Positions 25,745-35,225 of a stretch of 64,000 bases of DNA are shown here, one piece after another. The first letter of the stretch is position 1. Each line of letters starts with the position of its first letter. Where the stretch lies: the NCBI RefSeq assembly GCF_008692605.1, contig NZ_LFCT01000019.1, positions 1 to 64,000 of the forward strand, written 5' to 3'. The stretch comes from Sphingobium estronivorans (GTDB lineage Bacteria; Pseudomonadota; Alphaproteobacteria; Sphingomonadales; Sphingomonadaceae). A program made the translations under genes and the position numbers. The notes beneath the pieces were generated by a model that was not told where the DNA came from, ran no database searches, and saw only the letters and a list, made by a program, of their open reading frames with translations.

Positions 25745-26934
25745 CGCGAAAACTTCCCCTGGAAGGATATCGGATACTGTCCGCCGAACAATATGGCGCC
25801 GGCCCGTACGGCACCATGTTTCTCGCGCAGATGGGGGCGGAGGTCATCAAGATCGAACCGCCCAAGGCCGGAGACACGGCCCGCGCGGTGGGGCCGCATT
25901 ATCTGCGCAAGGGCGAAAGCCTCTATTTCCAAAGTTTCAACCTCAACAAGCGTTCGCTGACGCTCGACCTCAATTCGGTCGAGGGTAAACAGATCCTGCA
26001 TCGGCTGGCTGCGTCCAGCCACGCCGTCGTCAATAATCTGCGCGGCGATCTGCCCGTGAAGATCGGGCTGACCTATGCGCAATTGAAGAACGTCAATCCC
26101 GCGCTCGTTTGCGCTCATCTTTCCGCCTATGGCCGCGATAATGAGCGGGCGCGCTGGCCGGGCTATGACTATCTGATGCAGGCGGAGGCGGGCTGGCTGT
26201 CGCTGACGGGTGAGCCGGATGCGCCGCCGACGCGTGCGGGTCTGTCGCTGGTCGATTTCATGACCGGCACGATCATGACCATCGGTCTGCTGGGCGCGCT
26301 TGTCGATGCACAGCGTTCGGGTGTTGGCCGGGACGTCGATGTCGACCTGCTGTCCACCGCCATCCATCAGACCAGCTATCCGGCGGTCTGGTATCTGAAC
26401 GAAGGCGATGTCACTGAGCGTGTCGAGCGTTCGGCGCACCCGTCTGTCACGCCGAGCCAGATGTTCCGCGCGGCGGACGGCTGGGTGTTCGTGATGGCGC
26501 AGCTTCCCAAATTCTGGGACGTGCTGGTCGACCGCATCGGTCATGCCGAACTCGCCGCCGATCGCCGTTTCGGGACGCCCGCCGACCGGCTGGCCAATCG
26601 CGACGTGCTGACCGTCATATTGGACGGCATTTTCAGCGAGCAGCCGGTGGCGCACTGGGTCGAACGGCTTGCCGGTCACATGCCGGTGTCGCCGGTCTAT
26701 GGCCTCGACCAAGCGCTCGACAATCCCTATCTTCAGGAAACCGGCATGATCGACACGGTGTCGCATCCTGATCGGGATGCGTTGCGCGTGCTCGCCAACC
26801 CGATCCGCATGGACGGAAAGCGCCTGCCGAACCGTGCGGCCCCGTTGCTGGGCGCCGATAGCGAAGCGGTACTGGCGGAGGCCGGCTTCAACGCGGATGA
26901 AATCGGCTCCTTCAAGGCGAAGGGGGTGATCTGA
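25741..26934 (+). CDS. Family III CoA-transferase (CaiB/BaiF), second
   Basis: This 397-aa protein has GAEVIKIEPPKAGDT near residue 30 and GYDYLMQ carrying the probable catalytic Asp. The start GTG 25741 overlaps the dehydrogenase stop (GTGA), with AAGGA upstream; an earlier in-frame ATG at 25720 would lie inside the dehydrogenase gene. It is adjacent to another CaiB-type gene. Tandem CaiB genes may encode hetero-oligomers, as for some succinyl-CoA-dependent transferases. Confidence 0.88.
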   Translation: MTRKLPLEGYRILSAEQYGAGPYGTMFLAQMGAEVIKIEPPKAGDTARAVGPHYLRKGESLYFQSFNLNKRSLTLDLNSVEGKQILHRLAASSHAVVNNLRGDLPVKIGLTYAQLKNVNPALVCAHLSAYGRDNERARWPGYDYLMQAEAGWLSLTGEPDAPPTRAGLSLVDFMTGTIMTIGLLGALVDAQRSGVGRDVDVDLLSTAIHQTSYPAVWYLNEGDVTERVERSAHPSVTPSQMFRAADGWVFVMAQLPKFWDVLVDRIGHAELAADRRFGTPADRLANRDVLTVILDGIFSEQPVAHWVERLAGHMPVSPVYGLDQALDNPYLQETGMIDTVSHPDRDALRVLANPIRMDGKRLPNRAAPLLGADSEAVLAEAGFNADEIGSFKAKGVI

Positions 26935-26938
26935 TCCC

Positions 26939-28027
26939 ATGGGCAAGCTGTCAGGGATAAAGGTCGTCGACCTGTCGCAGTTCCTGCCAGGGCCGATGCT
27001 GTCGGTCATGATGGCGGATCAGGGGGCCGAAGTCGTGAAGGTGGAGCCGCTGAGCGGTGAGCCGGCCCGCGAACAGGCTCCTTTCGAGGCGGGGCAGTCG
27101 ATCTGGTTTCGCAACCTCAACCGGGGCAAGAAGAGCGTCGCGCTCGACCTCAAGAGCGATGCGGGGCGCGATGCGCTCTGGGCGCTGATCGATGAGGCGG
27201 ATGTGTTCATCGAAGGCTTCCGGCCGGGCGTCGTCGCTCGGCTGGGCTTCAGCTATGATGTGGTGTCGGCGCGCAATCCGCGCATCGTTTATTGCTCGAT
27301 CTCGGCCTTTGGGCAGGCCGGGGCGCTGGCCCATCATCCCGCGCACGACATGGCGGTTCAGGCCATGGCAGGATTTCTGTCGGTCAATGACGGTCCTGAT
27401 GGCATGCCGGTGGTGCCGGGCGCGCCTTCGGCCGACATGGCGGCGGGGTTGACCGGGCTGTCGGCGGTGCTGATGGCGCTCATCGGTCGGGAGAAGAGCG
27501 GCCGGGGCGACTATGTGGATGTCGCCATGTTCGATTCCATGCTGCCCTGGTGCGCGCATATCGCAGGCGGCGCAATCGCTGGTGGGGAACCGCCGCGATC
27601 GGCCAGCCAGCGGTCGCTGGGCGGCGCGGCCTTCTACAATGTCTATGAGACTGCCGACGGGAAGCATGTCGTGCTTGGCGGGCGTGAACTGAAGTTCGTC
27701 GCGAACCTGCTGAACGCGCTGGATCGGCCCGATCTCATTCCGCTCGGGGCGGTGGCTCCGGGTGAGGGGCAGGCCCCGCTGGTCGGTTTCCTGCGGGAGA
27801 CGTTCCGCACGCGGACGCGCGACCAGTGGGTTGCCTGGTTCGCGGAAAAGGATGTCGCCTTTTCCCCCGTGCTTGATTTTCAAGAGGCTTTTTCGGAGCC
27901 TCATATCGCGGAACGCGGGCTTATCGTCGAGGCCGATGGGGCACATCATATCGCGCCGCCCATTCGCTTCGCGGGGGAAAAGCCGTGGGTTCCGACATCG
28001 GCGCCGGAGCTTGGCGCCGATGGCTGA
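26939..28027 (+). CDS. Family III CoA-transferase (CaiB/BaiF), third
   Basis: This 362-aa protein starts with GIKVVDLSQFLPGPM and has GAEVVKVEPLSGEPAR. The probable catalytic Asp lies in AHDMAVQAM. It starts 4 nt after its tandem partner and ends 7 nt from the convergent regulator gene. It probably acts with the preceding gene to load CoA on the acid entering this branch. Confidence 0.88.
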   Translation: MGKLSGIKVVDLSQFLPGPMLSVMMADQGAEVVKVEPLSGEPAREQAPFEAGQSIWFRNLNRGKKSVALDLKSDAGRDALWALIDEADVFIEGFRPGVVARLGFSYDVVSARNPRIVYCSISAFGQAGALAHHPAHDMAVQAMAGFLSVNDGPDGMPVVPGAPSADMAAGLTGLSAVLMALIGREKSGRGDYVDVAMFDSMLPWCAHIAGGAIAGGEPPRSASQRSLGGAAFYNVYETADGKHVVLGGRELKFVANLLNALDRPDLIPLGAVAPGEGQAPLVGFLRETFRTRTRDQWVAWFAEKDVAFSPVLDFQEAFSEPHIAERGLIVEADGAHHIAPPIRFAGEKPWVPTSAPELGADG

Positions 28028-28034
28028 ACCCTTG

Positions 28035-28799
28035 TTACTCGACGTCGATATGCATGGTGTAGGCGAAGCGGTCACCGGGATGGTGGCTCGCGGAAATCTC
28101 CAGGATGCGGCCTTCGGCATCGAGATAGCAGCGCAGGATGCGAAGGCAGGGGCTGCGACGCGGAACGCCAAGTTCCGTCGCGACCGTGCCGCTGGCAGCG
28201 ACGGCCTGGATATCCTGCGTCACAGTTGCGATCTTGACACCCGAAAGGCGTTCAAGCTGGCGGAAAAGCGTGTCTTCGTTCGTCCTTATCTCTCGTGCGG
28301 CAGCTTCAAGGTCCGGATGAATATAGGCGTCGGTCAGGGCGATCGGCCCGGCCTGACCCTGCCGGGTGCGCAAGCCGCGAAAATGATACCAGCGGCCGCT
28401 TATCGGCTCCGCAATATGAGCCGCGAACTTCTTGGGCAGCGATGCCGGTCCCATGGTGGTGAAATGAATTTGGCTGTCGCGCGCATATTGCAGAATTTCG
28501 CCGACGTTGGACAGCGGCTGGTGAAGCGCGCCGCCGCGCGCCGAGGCGGGCTTGATTACGGTGCCCGATCCGCGCTTGCGCTGGATCAGGCCTTCGGTCT
28601 GCAACGAGCGAAGGGCTTCGCGCACAGTGAAGCGGCTGACGCCGTAGCGCGCACACAATACGCTTTCGGTGGGGAAATGCGCCGGATCGGGATAGTCGCC
28701 ACGCAAAATTCCCGCGCGCAAATCCTCGGCAAGTTCCTGATAGCGTGGCTTCTTGCCACCATTTTGCGTAACCTTTTGAACTTCCGCCGACAAATTCAC
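28035..28799 (-). CDS. GntR-family (HutC/UTRA) transcriptional regulator
   Basis: This 254-aa regulator has an N-terminal winged helix: YQELAEDLRAGILRGDY, then FPTESVLCARYGVSRFTVRE with LIQRKRGSGTVI as the wing. A UTRA effector domain from about 95 to the end is marked by WYHFRGLRTRQGQ and DTLFRQLERLSG. GTG 28799 has GGGGA upstream. As the only GntR gene in the window, it is the obvious candidate to bind TTGTC-NN-GACAA sites, which fit the HutC-type palindrome. Its effector is probably a pathway acid. The half-site at its start codon suggests autoregulation. Confidence 0.88.
   Translation of the reverse strand: MNLSAEVQKVTQNGGKKPRYQELAEDLRAGILRGDYPDPAHFPTESVLCARYGVSRFTVREALRSLQTEGLIQRKRGSGTVIKPASARGGALHQPLSNVGEILQYARDSQIHFTTMGPASLPKKFAAHIAEPISGRWYHFRGLRTRQGQAGPIALTDAYIHPDLEAAAREIRTNEDTLFRQLERLSGVKIATVTQDIQAVAASGTVATELGVPRRSPCLRILRCYLDAEGRILEISASHHPGDRFAYTMHIDVE
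28789..28796. promoter_or_regulatory. Operator half-site GACAAATT at the regulator start
   Basis: One perfect half of the 18-bp palindrome overlaps the first codons of the GntR gene; the other half is degenerate. It may allow weak autorepression. Confidence 0.35.
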
Positions 28800-28837
28800 A
28801 CTCCCCTGCCAATTCGTTACGTGTCGGAGTATATCCG

Positions 28838-30082
28838 ATGACTGCGGTAGACCATAGCCTAGTTGAACGCATTGCACAGCATCTCCATCGTCCGATAGAA
28901 AAAATTGTCCGGACAAAGTCGAGGCTGCACCTGCTGGATTGGCTGGCTTGTGTTGCAGGAGCAAGACAATCCCAAGTCGCTCGATTGCAGGCAGGGGGCA
29001 GAGGTGCTGCGGCCGCCGAGAAGGCTGCGTGGCTGGGCAATGTGTTGGAGATGGACGATGTCCATCGCACGGCGATCCTGCATCCCGGCCCGGCGGTCTG
29101 GCCCACGGTGCTCGGCATGGGCGGGGATGCGCTGGACGACGCGCTCGATGCGGGCGTGCGGGGCTATGAGGCCATGATCGGGATCGGCGCGATGCTCGAC
29201 GGGCGGCATTATGCCTATTGGCACAATACGGCGACGGCGGGCAGCTTTGGCGCTGCTGCCGCTGCAGTATTCCGCCTCGACGCAAGCGAGGCGCAGCTTG
29301 TATCGGCGCTGGGGCTGGCGGGATCGGTCACGGGCGGCCTCTGGCAGATGCGGCATGAGCCGGTCATGGCCAAGCAGTGGCATCTGGCCCATGCGATGAT
29401 GACGGGCACGGCAGCGGCCCGGCACGCGGTTATGGGTATCACCGGGCCGCGCTTCATCCTGGAGGGGCCGCAGGGGCTGTTCGCCGCGACCTGCGACGCG
29501 CCAAAGCCGCTGGTGCTGGGCGAGGGCTGGCGGATCGATCAGGTGAGCTTCAAGCCCTGGGGTGCCTGCCGCCATGCGCATCCCGCCATCGACGCGGCGC
29601 TGGAACTCAAGGCGATGGGCGCGCTGGAGGGGGCAGTGACGGTCGTCACCTATCGCGATGCGCTCATCTTTTGCGACCGGCCCGATCCGAAAAGCGTGAT
29701 CGACGCGAAATTCTCGCTGCAACATGCGGTCGCCATCGTCATGGAACGGGGCGTGCCGCAGCTTGCTGACTTCGAACCCGATGCGATTGCCGCGCTGGCC
29801 GATGCGCGCAGACAGGTGACGGTGGTGGAGAGCGAGGCGCTGACCCGCGCCTATCCAGCGCATTTCGGGGCCACCCTGTCGAGCGGGAAAGGCAGGATCA
29901 CGCTGGCCGACGCGCGCGGGGACCCGGAGCGGCCCTTGTCCGAGGCCGGGGTGGTTGAAAAGGCCCGCGCGCTGATGGCATGGGGAGGCGTCGACATCGA
30001 TGAGGCCAGCGAAATGATCGTGGCCACGCTTGAGGGCGATCGGGTGTCGGACATCATGCGCATATTGGAGGGCTGGCTTTGA
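28838..30082 (+). CDS. MmgE/PrpD-family protein, copy 1
   Basis: This 414-aa protein of the 2-methylcitrate dehydratase/aconitate decarboxylase superfamily starts with LVERIAQHLHR and RLHLLDWLACVAGAR. The mid-region has AYWHNTATAGSFGAAAAA, and the conserved KPWGACRHAHPAID follows. Members dehydrate, decarboxylate or isomerise branched tricarboxylates and related acids. It is the first gene of a nine-gene rightward operon. Operator core site 4 lies inside it at codons 23-27. Confidence 0.85.
   Translation: MTAVDHSLVERIAQHLHRPIEKIVRTKSRLHLLDWLACVAGARQSQVARLQAGGRGAAAAEKAAWLGNVLEMDDVHRTAILHPGPAVWPTVLGMGGDALDDALDAGVRGYEAMIGIGAMLDGRHYAYWHNTATAGSFGAAAAAVFRLDASEAQLVSALGLAGSVTGGLWQMRHEPVMAKQWHLAHAMMTGTAAARHAVMGITGPRFILEGPQGLFAATCDAPKPLVLGEGWRIDQVSFKPWGACRHAHPAIDAALELKAMGALEGAVTVVTYRDALIFCDRPDPKSVIDAKFSLQHAVAIVMERGVPQLADFEPDAIAALADARRQVTVVESEALTRAYPAHFGATLSSGKGRITLADARGDPERPLSEAGVVEKARALMAWGGVDIDEASEMIVATLEGDRVSDIMRILEGWL
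28905..28916. promoter_or_regulatory. Operator core TTGTCCGGACAA inside the first gene of an operon (site 4)
   Basis: An exact copy of the core lies 67 bp into the MmgE/PrpD coding region and about 110 bp from the divergent regulator start. Here it encodes IVRT. Binding could act as a roadblock or loop with the half-site at 28789. Confidence 0.6.
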
Positions 30083-31386
30083 GCGCCACGCATCGCATTC
30101 TTGATTTTGTTCGTGCCGGGCACCGGCTTCCCCCGGTGGTGCGGGAGGCTGCGCTTCACCTGCTGGGCGATACGCTGGCGACAGGGGCGGCCGGTTCGAC
30201 CGCGCCGGGCGCCGACAATGTGCTGGTTGCGGCGCGGAGTTGGGGGCACGGGAGCGACGCCCGCCTGATTGCGCGGGGCATGCGCCTGCCCGCCGCGGGC
30301 GCGGCCTTTGTCAACGCCTTCCAGATTCATTGTCTTGAATGGGATGCGGTGCATGAGCCCGCCGTGGTCCATGCGCTGTCCACCGTGACCGCTTCCGTCA
30401 TGGCGGCGATCGATCGGCGCGGCGGATGCGATCCGGACGAAGCGCTGACGGCGCTGGCCATCGGCGTGGACATTGCGAGCGGCCTTGGCCTGTCGGCGGA
30501 CACGCCGCTGCGCTTTTTCCGGCCCGCAACCGCAGGCTGCATCGGCTCCGCGCTGGCGGTGGCCCGGATCGACGGCGTCGACCGGCTGGAAGATGTGTTG
30601 GGTCTTGCCTATTCGCAGTGCGCAGGCACGATGCAGGCGCATGTCGAAGGATCTATTGCCCTGCCGCTCCAGATCGCAGGGGCGGCGCGGGCGGCCATCG
30701 CGGCGGTCGATCTGGTCAAGGCGGGGCTGACCGGCCCGCATGACGCGCTCGAGGGCCCCTTCGGCTATTTCCGGCTGTTCGATGAGGGCGATCTGACGCC
30801 CTATGCCGATGCGCTGGGTCGGGTCTGGCGGATCGCGGAAGTCAGCATCAAGCCGTTCCCGTCGGGGCGGGCGAGCCATGCGGTGCTCGCGACGCTCGAC
30901 ACGCTGCTGCGCGAGGGGGATGTGGATGCCGGCTCCGTCGTAAAGATCGAGGCGTTCGTGCCGCCCCTTATCCAGCGGTTGGTCGGGCGCCCGTTCCAGG
31001 CGGACATGACGCCCGCTTATGCCCGGCTCTGCCTGTCCCTGCTGGTGGCGTTGATGCTGACCGACGGGCGGATCGATCCGCGCCGCTTCACGCCCGTGAC
31101 CTTTGCCGATCCGGCGATCGCTGCGCTGGCGGGCAGGCTGGTCATCACGCTGGACGGCAATGACGATCCCAATGCCCTGTCGCCGCAGCGGCTGGAGGTG
31201 ACGCGTAGCGACGGCACGGTGCTGGAACGTGTCATTTCCGCGACGCTGGGCCATCCCGACGCGGCGATGAGCCCCGCGCAGACGCAGGCCAAGCGTAGTC
31301 TTGCCCGCGAACTTGCCGCCAGCGAGCCCGATCCGCGCCTGTTTTCCGATCCGCTTTCCTATTTCACACGTCCGGAGCAACCATGA
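30079..31386 (+). CDS. MmgE/PrpD-family protein, copy 2
   Basis: This 435-aa homologue follows its partner directly. TTG 30079 overlaps the preceding TGA, giving (M)SATHRILDFVRAG. It contains NAFQIHCLEWDAVHEPAVVH and FRPATAGCIGSALA in the first half, and EVSIKPFPSGRASHAVL, the counterpart of the KPWGACRHAHP motif. Tandem divergent copies suggest a heteromer or two sequential steps. The substrate is unknown. Confidence 0.83.
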   Translation: MSATHRILDFVRAGHRLPPVVREAALHLLGDTLATGAAGSTAPGADNVLVAARSWGHGSDARLIARGMRLPAAGAAFVNAFQIHCLEWDAVHEPAVVHALSTVTASVMAAIDRRGGCDPDEALTALAIGVDIASGLGLSADTPLRFFRPATAGCIGSALAVARIDGVDRLEDVLGLAYSQCAGTMQAHVEGSIALPLQIAGAARAAIAAVDLVKAGLTGPHDALEGPFGYFRLFDEGDLTPYADALGRVWRIAEVSIKPFPSGRASHAVLATLDTLLREGDVDAGSVVKIEAFVPPLIQRLVGRPFQADMTPAYARLCLSLLVALMLTDGRIDPRRFTPVTFADPAIAALAGRLVITLDGNDDPNALSPQRLEVTRSDGTVLERVISATLGHPDAAMSPAQTQAKRSLARELAASEPDPRLFSDPLSYFTRPEQP

Positions 31387-32753
31387 CTTTCCCGACCTAT
31401 TTCGAAGCTTTCGACGCCAAGCAGATGCTTCAGAACTATCCGGTGGGTGACGCCTTTGTCGCGCGCTATACCGGGATGAGCCGTGACGAACTGCACGCGC
31501 TCCAGAATGAACGGTTCCTCAAGCTGATGAAGCGCGGCTGGGAAATCCCCTTCTACCAGCGTCTTTGGGGCGCCAAGGGCATAGAAGCGGGCGATATCTG
31601 CGGCCTTGAGGACATTGTGAAGCTGCCGGTCTATGACAAGACCGACCTGATGGCCTCTATCGCCGACCATCCGCCCTATGGCGATTTCGCAGGCCTCGGC
31701 GGTGCGGATCGTCCGCCGACGATCTTCCACACCACGTCGGGCACCACTGGGCGGCCGCAGGCGCTGCTGTTCGGTCCCAAGGGGCGCGAGATCACCAACC
31801 TGCTCGTTGGGCGCATGTATCGCTGGCAGGGGGTAAGCCCCGGCGACGTCGTGCAGTCGGTCTATGGCCATGGCATGATCAATGGCGGCCATTATATCCG
31901 TGAGGCGGTGACCCATTTCACCAACTCCATCTTCCTGTCGGCGGGCACCGGCATCGAAACGCGATCGATCAATCAGGTCGGGTTGATGGCGGATTTCAAC
32001 GTGTCGGTGCTGATGGGCTTCATCGACTATATCCGCAAGCTGGCCGAGGTGGCCGAGGCGGAAGGCCTGCTCGACAAGATCAACATCAAGATGATTTGCG
32101 GCCATCTGGGCACGGAAGATCGTTCCAGCGTCGAAAAGGCATGGGGCGGGGCCAAGGCCTATGACTGGTATGGCGTGGGCGACACCGGATCGATCGCGGG
32201 CGAAGGTCCGGAACGCGACGGCCTCTATGTTTGGGAGGACGCGCAATATCTGGAACTGCTGGATGTCGACACGGGTACGGCCGTGGGTGCGGGCGAAACC
32301 GGCGACATGGTCGTGACCTGCCTGTTCAAGGACGATATCGCGCCCTGCATCCGTTTCAACACGCATGACATCACCCATGAACTGACCGGCGCCAACCAGA
32401 CGGGCATCGCCTTCAAGCGGATCGCCGGTTTCAAGGGACGCAGCGACAATATGGTGAAGCTGCGCGGCATCAACGTCTTCCCCCATGCCATCGGTTCGCT
32501 GATCGAAAACCGCCCTGACCTGACGGGCGAGTTCGTCTGCCATGTCTCGCGCGACGGGGCGGGCCGTGACGACATGCGGGTCACGCTCGAAAGCCGTGGC
32601 AGCACGGATGAAGGCCAGCTTGCAGGGCTGCTGCGTCAGGGGCTGGGCGTGGAGGTGTCGGTGAAGCTGGTGGGTCCCGGCGATACGGCGACCCTGACGC
32701 AGATCGACGTCCGGCAGAAGCCGATCCGTCTGATCGATGAGCGCAAGTCGTGA
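31383..32753 (+). CDS. Phenylacetate-CoA ligase (PaaK)-like AMP-forming ligase
   Basis: This 456-aa adenylate-forming enzyme activates a carboxylic acid to its CoA ester with ATP. The phosphate loop is TTSGTTGRPQ (117-126). YDWYGVGDTG fits the adenine motif, and RSDNMVKLRGINVFP is the hinge typical of PaaK-type ligases. It overlaps its neighbours by 4 nt on both sides. It is a likely activating enzyme for an acid arising within this operon; aromatic specificity cannot be claimed. Confidence 0.88.
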   Translation: MTFPTYFEAFDAKQMLQNYPVGDAFVARYTGMSRDELHALQNERFLKLMKRGWEIPFYQRLWGAKGIEAGDICGLEDIVKLPVYDKTDLMASIADHPPYGDFAGLGGADRPPTIFHTTSGTTGRPQALLFGPKGREITNLLVGRMYRWQGVSPGDVVQSVYGHGMINGGHYIREAVTHFTNSIFLSAGTGIETRSINQVGLMADFNVSVLMGFIDYIRKLAEVAEAEGLLDKINIKMICGHLGTEDRSSVEKAWGGAKAYDWYGVGDTGSIAGEGPERDGLYVWEDAQYLELLDVDTGTAVGAGETGDMVVTCLFKDDIAPCIRFNTHDITHELTGANQTGIAFKRIAGFKGRSDNMVKLRGINVFPHAIGSLIENRPDLTGEFVCHVSRDGAGRDDMRVTLESRGSTDEGQLAGLLRQGLGVEVSVKLVGPGDTATLTQIDVRQKPIRLIDERKS

Positions 32754-34066
32754 CGCCATTGCATCGTCTCGACATAGCCGGGCTGCATGCGGCCTATGCG
32801 GCGGGCGAAACCACCCCCGCCAAGGTCGTCGACCATTATCTCGCCCGCATCGCCGCCCATGACGGTGCGATCCGATCCTATGTCGAGGTCGACCGCGCGG
32901 GCGCCGTGGTGGCGGCCGGGGAAAGCGGTAAGCGGATTGCGGAAGGCCGTGCCCGCGTGCTGGAGGGTGTGCCGGTTGGGGTGAAGGCCAACATCGCGGT
33001 CAGGGGGCTGGAGTGGAATGCCGGAATGGCGGCGCGGCGCGGCATCATCGCTGCCGAAGATGCGGAGGCTGTGGCGCGGCTGCGGACGGCCGGGGCGATC
33101 ATCCTCGGCACGCTTAACATGCATGAAGCGGCGCTGGGCGCGACGACCGACAATCCCTGGTTCGGCCAGACCATCAATCCCCACCGAGAAGGCTATACGC
33201 CGGGCGGTTCTTCGGGCGGCAGCGGCGCTGCGGTGTCGGCGGGGCTGTGCGTCGCGTCGCTGGGCACCGATACGCTGGGTTCGGTGCGCATTCCGGCCGC
33301 CTATAATGGTGTCTACGGGATCAAGCCGACGCCGGGCGCAATCTCCGACAAGGGACTTGTTCCCTTGAGCGAACGGCTGGACAGCATCGGTCCGATCGCC
33401 CGGTCGATCGACGATCTGGCAGCGGTGCTGGCGGTGCTGAACGGCGCCGTCGATGCCGGGACCACGCCCAAGCGTCTCGTGCTGCTCGACAATTTCGATG
33501 ACCTTGCTTGCGAGGCGGACGTTGTCGCCGCTTATGAGCGTGCGGTGGCGCTGGTTGACAACCTGCCCCGACGGTCGCTCAAGCTGGCGGATAGCGCTAC
33601 GGACGTGCGCTTTGCGGGCTTTGTCTTCGCGGCTCGCGAACTCATCACGCATCTTGGCGCGACGCGGACGGAGGCTGCCGATCAGCTGTCGGATGAGTTG
33701 CGCTTCATGCTCGATTATGCCGAAGGCCGGTCTGACGAGGATGTGGCCCGCGCCCAGCAAATCCTTGCCCGCACGCGGGTGGCGGTGCGCGACGCCGTTG
33801 GCGAGGATGGCATATTGCTGATGCCGACGGCTCCGCAGACGGCCTTCCGCCACAGCGCTCGTCCCCCCGCAACCCAGTCGGCCTTCACTGGCCTTGCCAA
33901 TATTTCCGGCCTGCCCGCGATCAGCATTCCGGTGGGGCTGGATGCTGAGGGCATGCCCGTGGCGGTGCAGCTGGTTGGCCCACCCCATAGCGAGGCGGCG
34001 CTGATCGCTTTTGCCCGCAGGCTCGACGCCGGTCTTGTCGGTTTCGTGCCGTCCCCCCTGATCTGA
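32750..34066 (+). CDS. Amidase-signature family amidase
   Basis: This 438-aa amidase has the Ser-cisSer-Lys triad: K79 in VGVKANI, S154 or S155 in GGSSGGSGAA (152-160) and S178 in GSVRIP. It hydrolyses a linear amide to acid plus ammonia. GTG 32750 overlaps the ligase stop. Its presence beside PuuE-like and isochorismatase-like genes strengthens the case that the substrate contains amide nitrogen. GatA of the tRNA amidotransferase is unlikely because no gatB or gatC is near. Confidence 0.88.
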   Translation: MTPLHRLDIAGLHAAYAAGETTPAKVVDHYLARIAAHDGAIRSYVEVDRAGAVVAAGESGKRIAEGRARVLEGVPVGVKANIAVRGLEWNAGMAARRGIIAAEDAEAVARLRTAGAIILGTLNMHEAALGATTDNPWFGQTINPHREGYTPGGSSGGSGAAVSAGLCVASLGTDTLGSVRIPAAYNGVYGIKPTPGAISDKGLVPLSERLDSIGPIARSIDDLAAVLAVLNGAVDAGTTPKRLVLLDNFDDLACEADVVAAYERAVALVDNLPRRSLKLADSATDVRFAGFVFAARELITHLGATRTEAADQLSDELRFMLDYAEGRSDEDVARAQQILARTRVAVRDAVGEDGILLMPTAPQTAFRHSARPPATQSAFTGLANISGLPAISIPVGLDAEGMPVAVQLVGPPHSEAALIAFARRLDAGLVGFVPSPLI

Positions 34067-34086
34067 TCAATAAGAAGGAGAGCCCC

Positions 34087-34392
34087 ATGCGCATCATCGT
34101 GCTGTTCAACCTGAAGCCGGACGCCGATCCCACCGCCTATGAAAACTGGGCACGGACGGTCGACATTCCGGGCGTCAACGCGCTTTCCTCCGTCGAGGAT
34201 TTCCAGGTGCACCGGGCAACCGGCGTGCTGGGCAGCGATGCGCCGTCGCCCTACGCTTATTTCGAGGTGATCGATATCACCGACATGGCGGCCTTCGGCG
34301 TCGATGCGTCGAGCGAGGCCGTGCAGAAGGTCGCCGCCCAGTTCCAACAGTTCGCGGACAATCCGCAGTTCATCCTGACCGAGACGCTGTGA
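34087..34392 (+). CDS. RedY/EthD-like small dimeric alpha/beta-barrel protein
   Basis: This 101-aa protein starts with MRIIVLFNLKPDADPTAYENWA, the first strand-helix unit of ferredoxin-like dimeric barrels. It ends NPQFILTETL. RedY-type relatives accompany oxygenases, isomerases or polyketide enzymes. It is preceded by AAGGAGA. The function is unknown; it could be an isomerase or a handler of a reactive intermediate. Confidence 0.72.
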   Translation: MRIIVLFNLKPDADPTAYENWARTVDIPGVNALSSVEDFQVHRATGVLGSDAPSPYAYFEVIDITDMAAFGVDASSEAVQKVAAQFQQFADNPQFILTETL

Positions 34393-35225
34393 TGCGCCGT
34401 TTCGAAGGGAAAACCATCGTCGTCACCGGCTCGGGCCGTGACAAGGGGCTGGGGCAGGCTATCCTGCAACGCTTCGCGGATGAGGGCGCGAACTGCGTCG
34501 TTTCCGACCTCGGCAAGCCGGCCGAGCATATGGGCGCCAGCGACATCGGCACCACTGACGAGATGGAAGCGGTGGCCGAGGAACTGCGCCAGCGCGGCGC
34601 GAAGGTCGCGGTCATCCCCTGCGATGTGCGGTCGGAGGACAGCTGCGCGGCACTGGCGGCAAAGACCGTCGAGGCGTTCGGATCGCTCGACATCTGGGTC
34701 AATAATGCGGGCATCGGCTATATCATGAAGCCGCTGCTGGAAACGACCGCCAGCGAGTGGGAGGCGGTGATCGGCGTCAACTTGTCGGGCGCCTTCTACG
34801 GCACCAAGGCGGCGGCGAAGGCCATGATCGCGGGCGGCAAGGGTGGCCGGATCATCAACATCGCCAGCCAGGCCGCAAAGTCGGGCTTCCCGCACATGGC
34901 GCCCTATACCAGTTCGAAACATGGCATGGTCGGGCTGACCCGCTCCAACGCCATCGAGCTTGGCCAGTACGACATCACCGTGAACGCGGTGTGCCCCAAT
35001 CATGTCACGACGGGCCTTGGCGCGCGGCAGAATGAGTATTTCTCGAAGCTGCTCGGCTTCGACAGTGTCGAGGCCTATGTCGAGAATATGCACCGCAAGA
35101 ACCCGATGGGTCGCCCCGGCAAGGGCAGCGATACCGCCGGGGCCTGTGCATGGCTGGCTTCCGACGACGCGGTTTATGTGACCGGCGAGGCGCTGAACGT
35201 CTCGGGCGGTGAGGAGATGCATTGA
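34392..35225 (+). CDS. Short-chain dehydrogenase/reductase
   Basis: This 277-aa Rossmann oxidoreductase binds NAD(P) through TGSGRDKGLGQ, has NNAGIGY, and carries the catalytic Tyr-Lys in YTSSKHG (YxxxK) with a Ser in NIASQAAK. The ATG shares one base with the previous stop. It probably oxidises or reduces a hydroxy or keto group on a pathway intermediate. Confidence 0.9.
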   Translation: MRRFEGKTIVVTGSGRDKGLGQAILQRFADEGANCVVSDLGKPAEHMGASDIGTTDEMEAVAEELRQRGAKVAVIPCDVRSEDSCAALAAKTVEAFGSLDIWVNNAGIGYIMKPLLETTASEWEAVIGVNLSGAFYGTKAAAKAMIAGGKGGRIINIASQAAKSGFPHMAPYTSSKHGMVGLTRSNAIELGQYDITVNAVCPNHVTTGLGARQNEYFSKLLGFDSVEAYVENMHRKNPMGRPGKGSDTAGACAWLASDDAVYVTGEALNVSGGEEMH

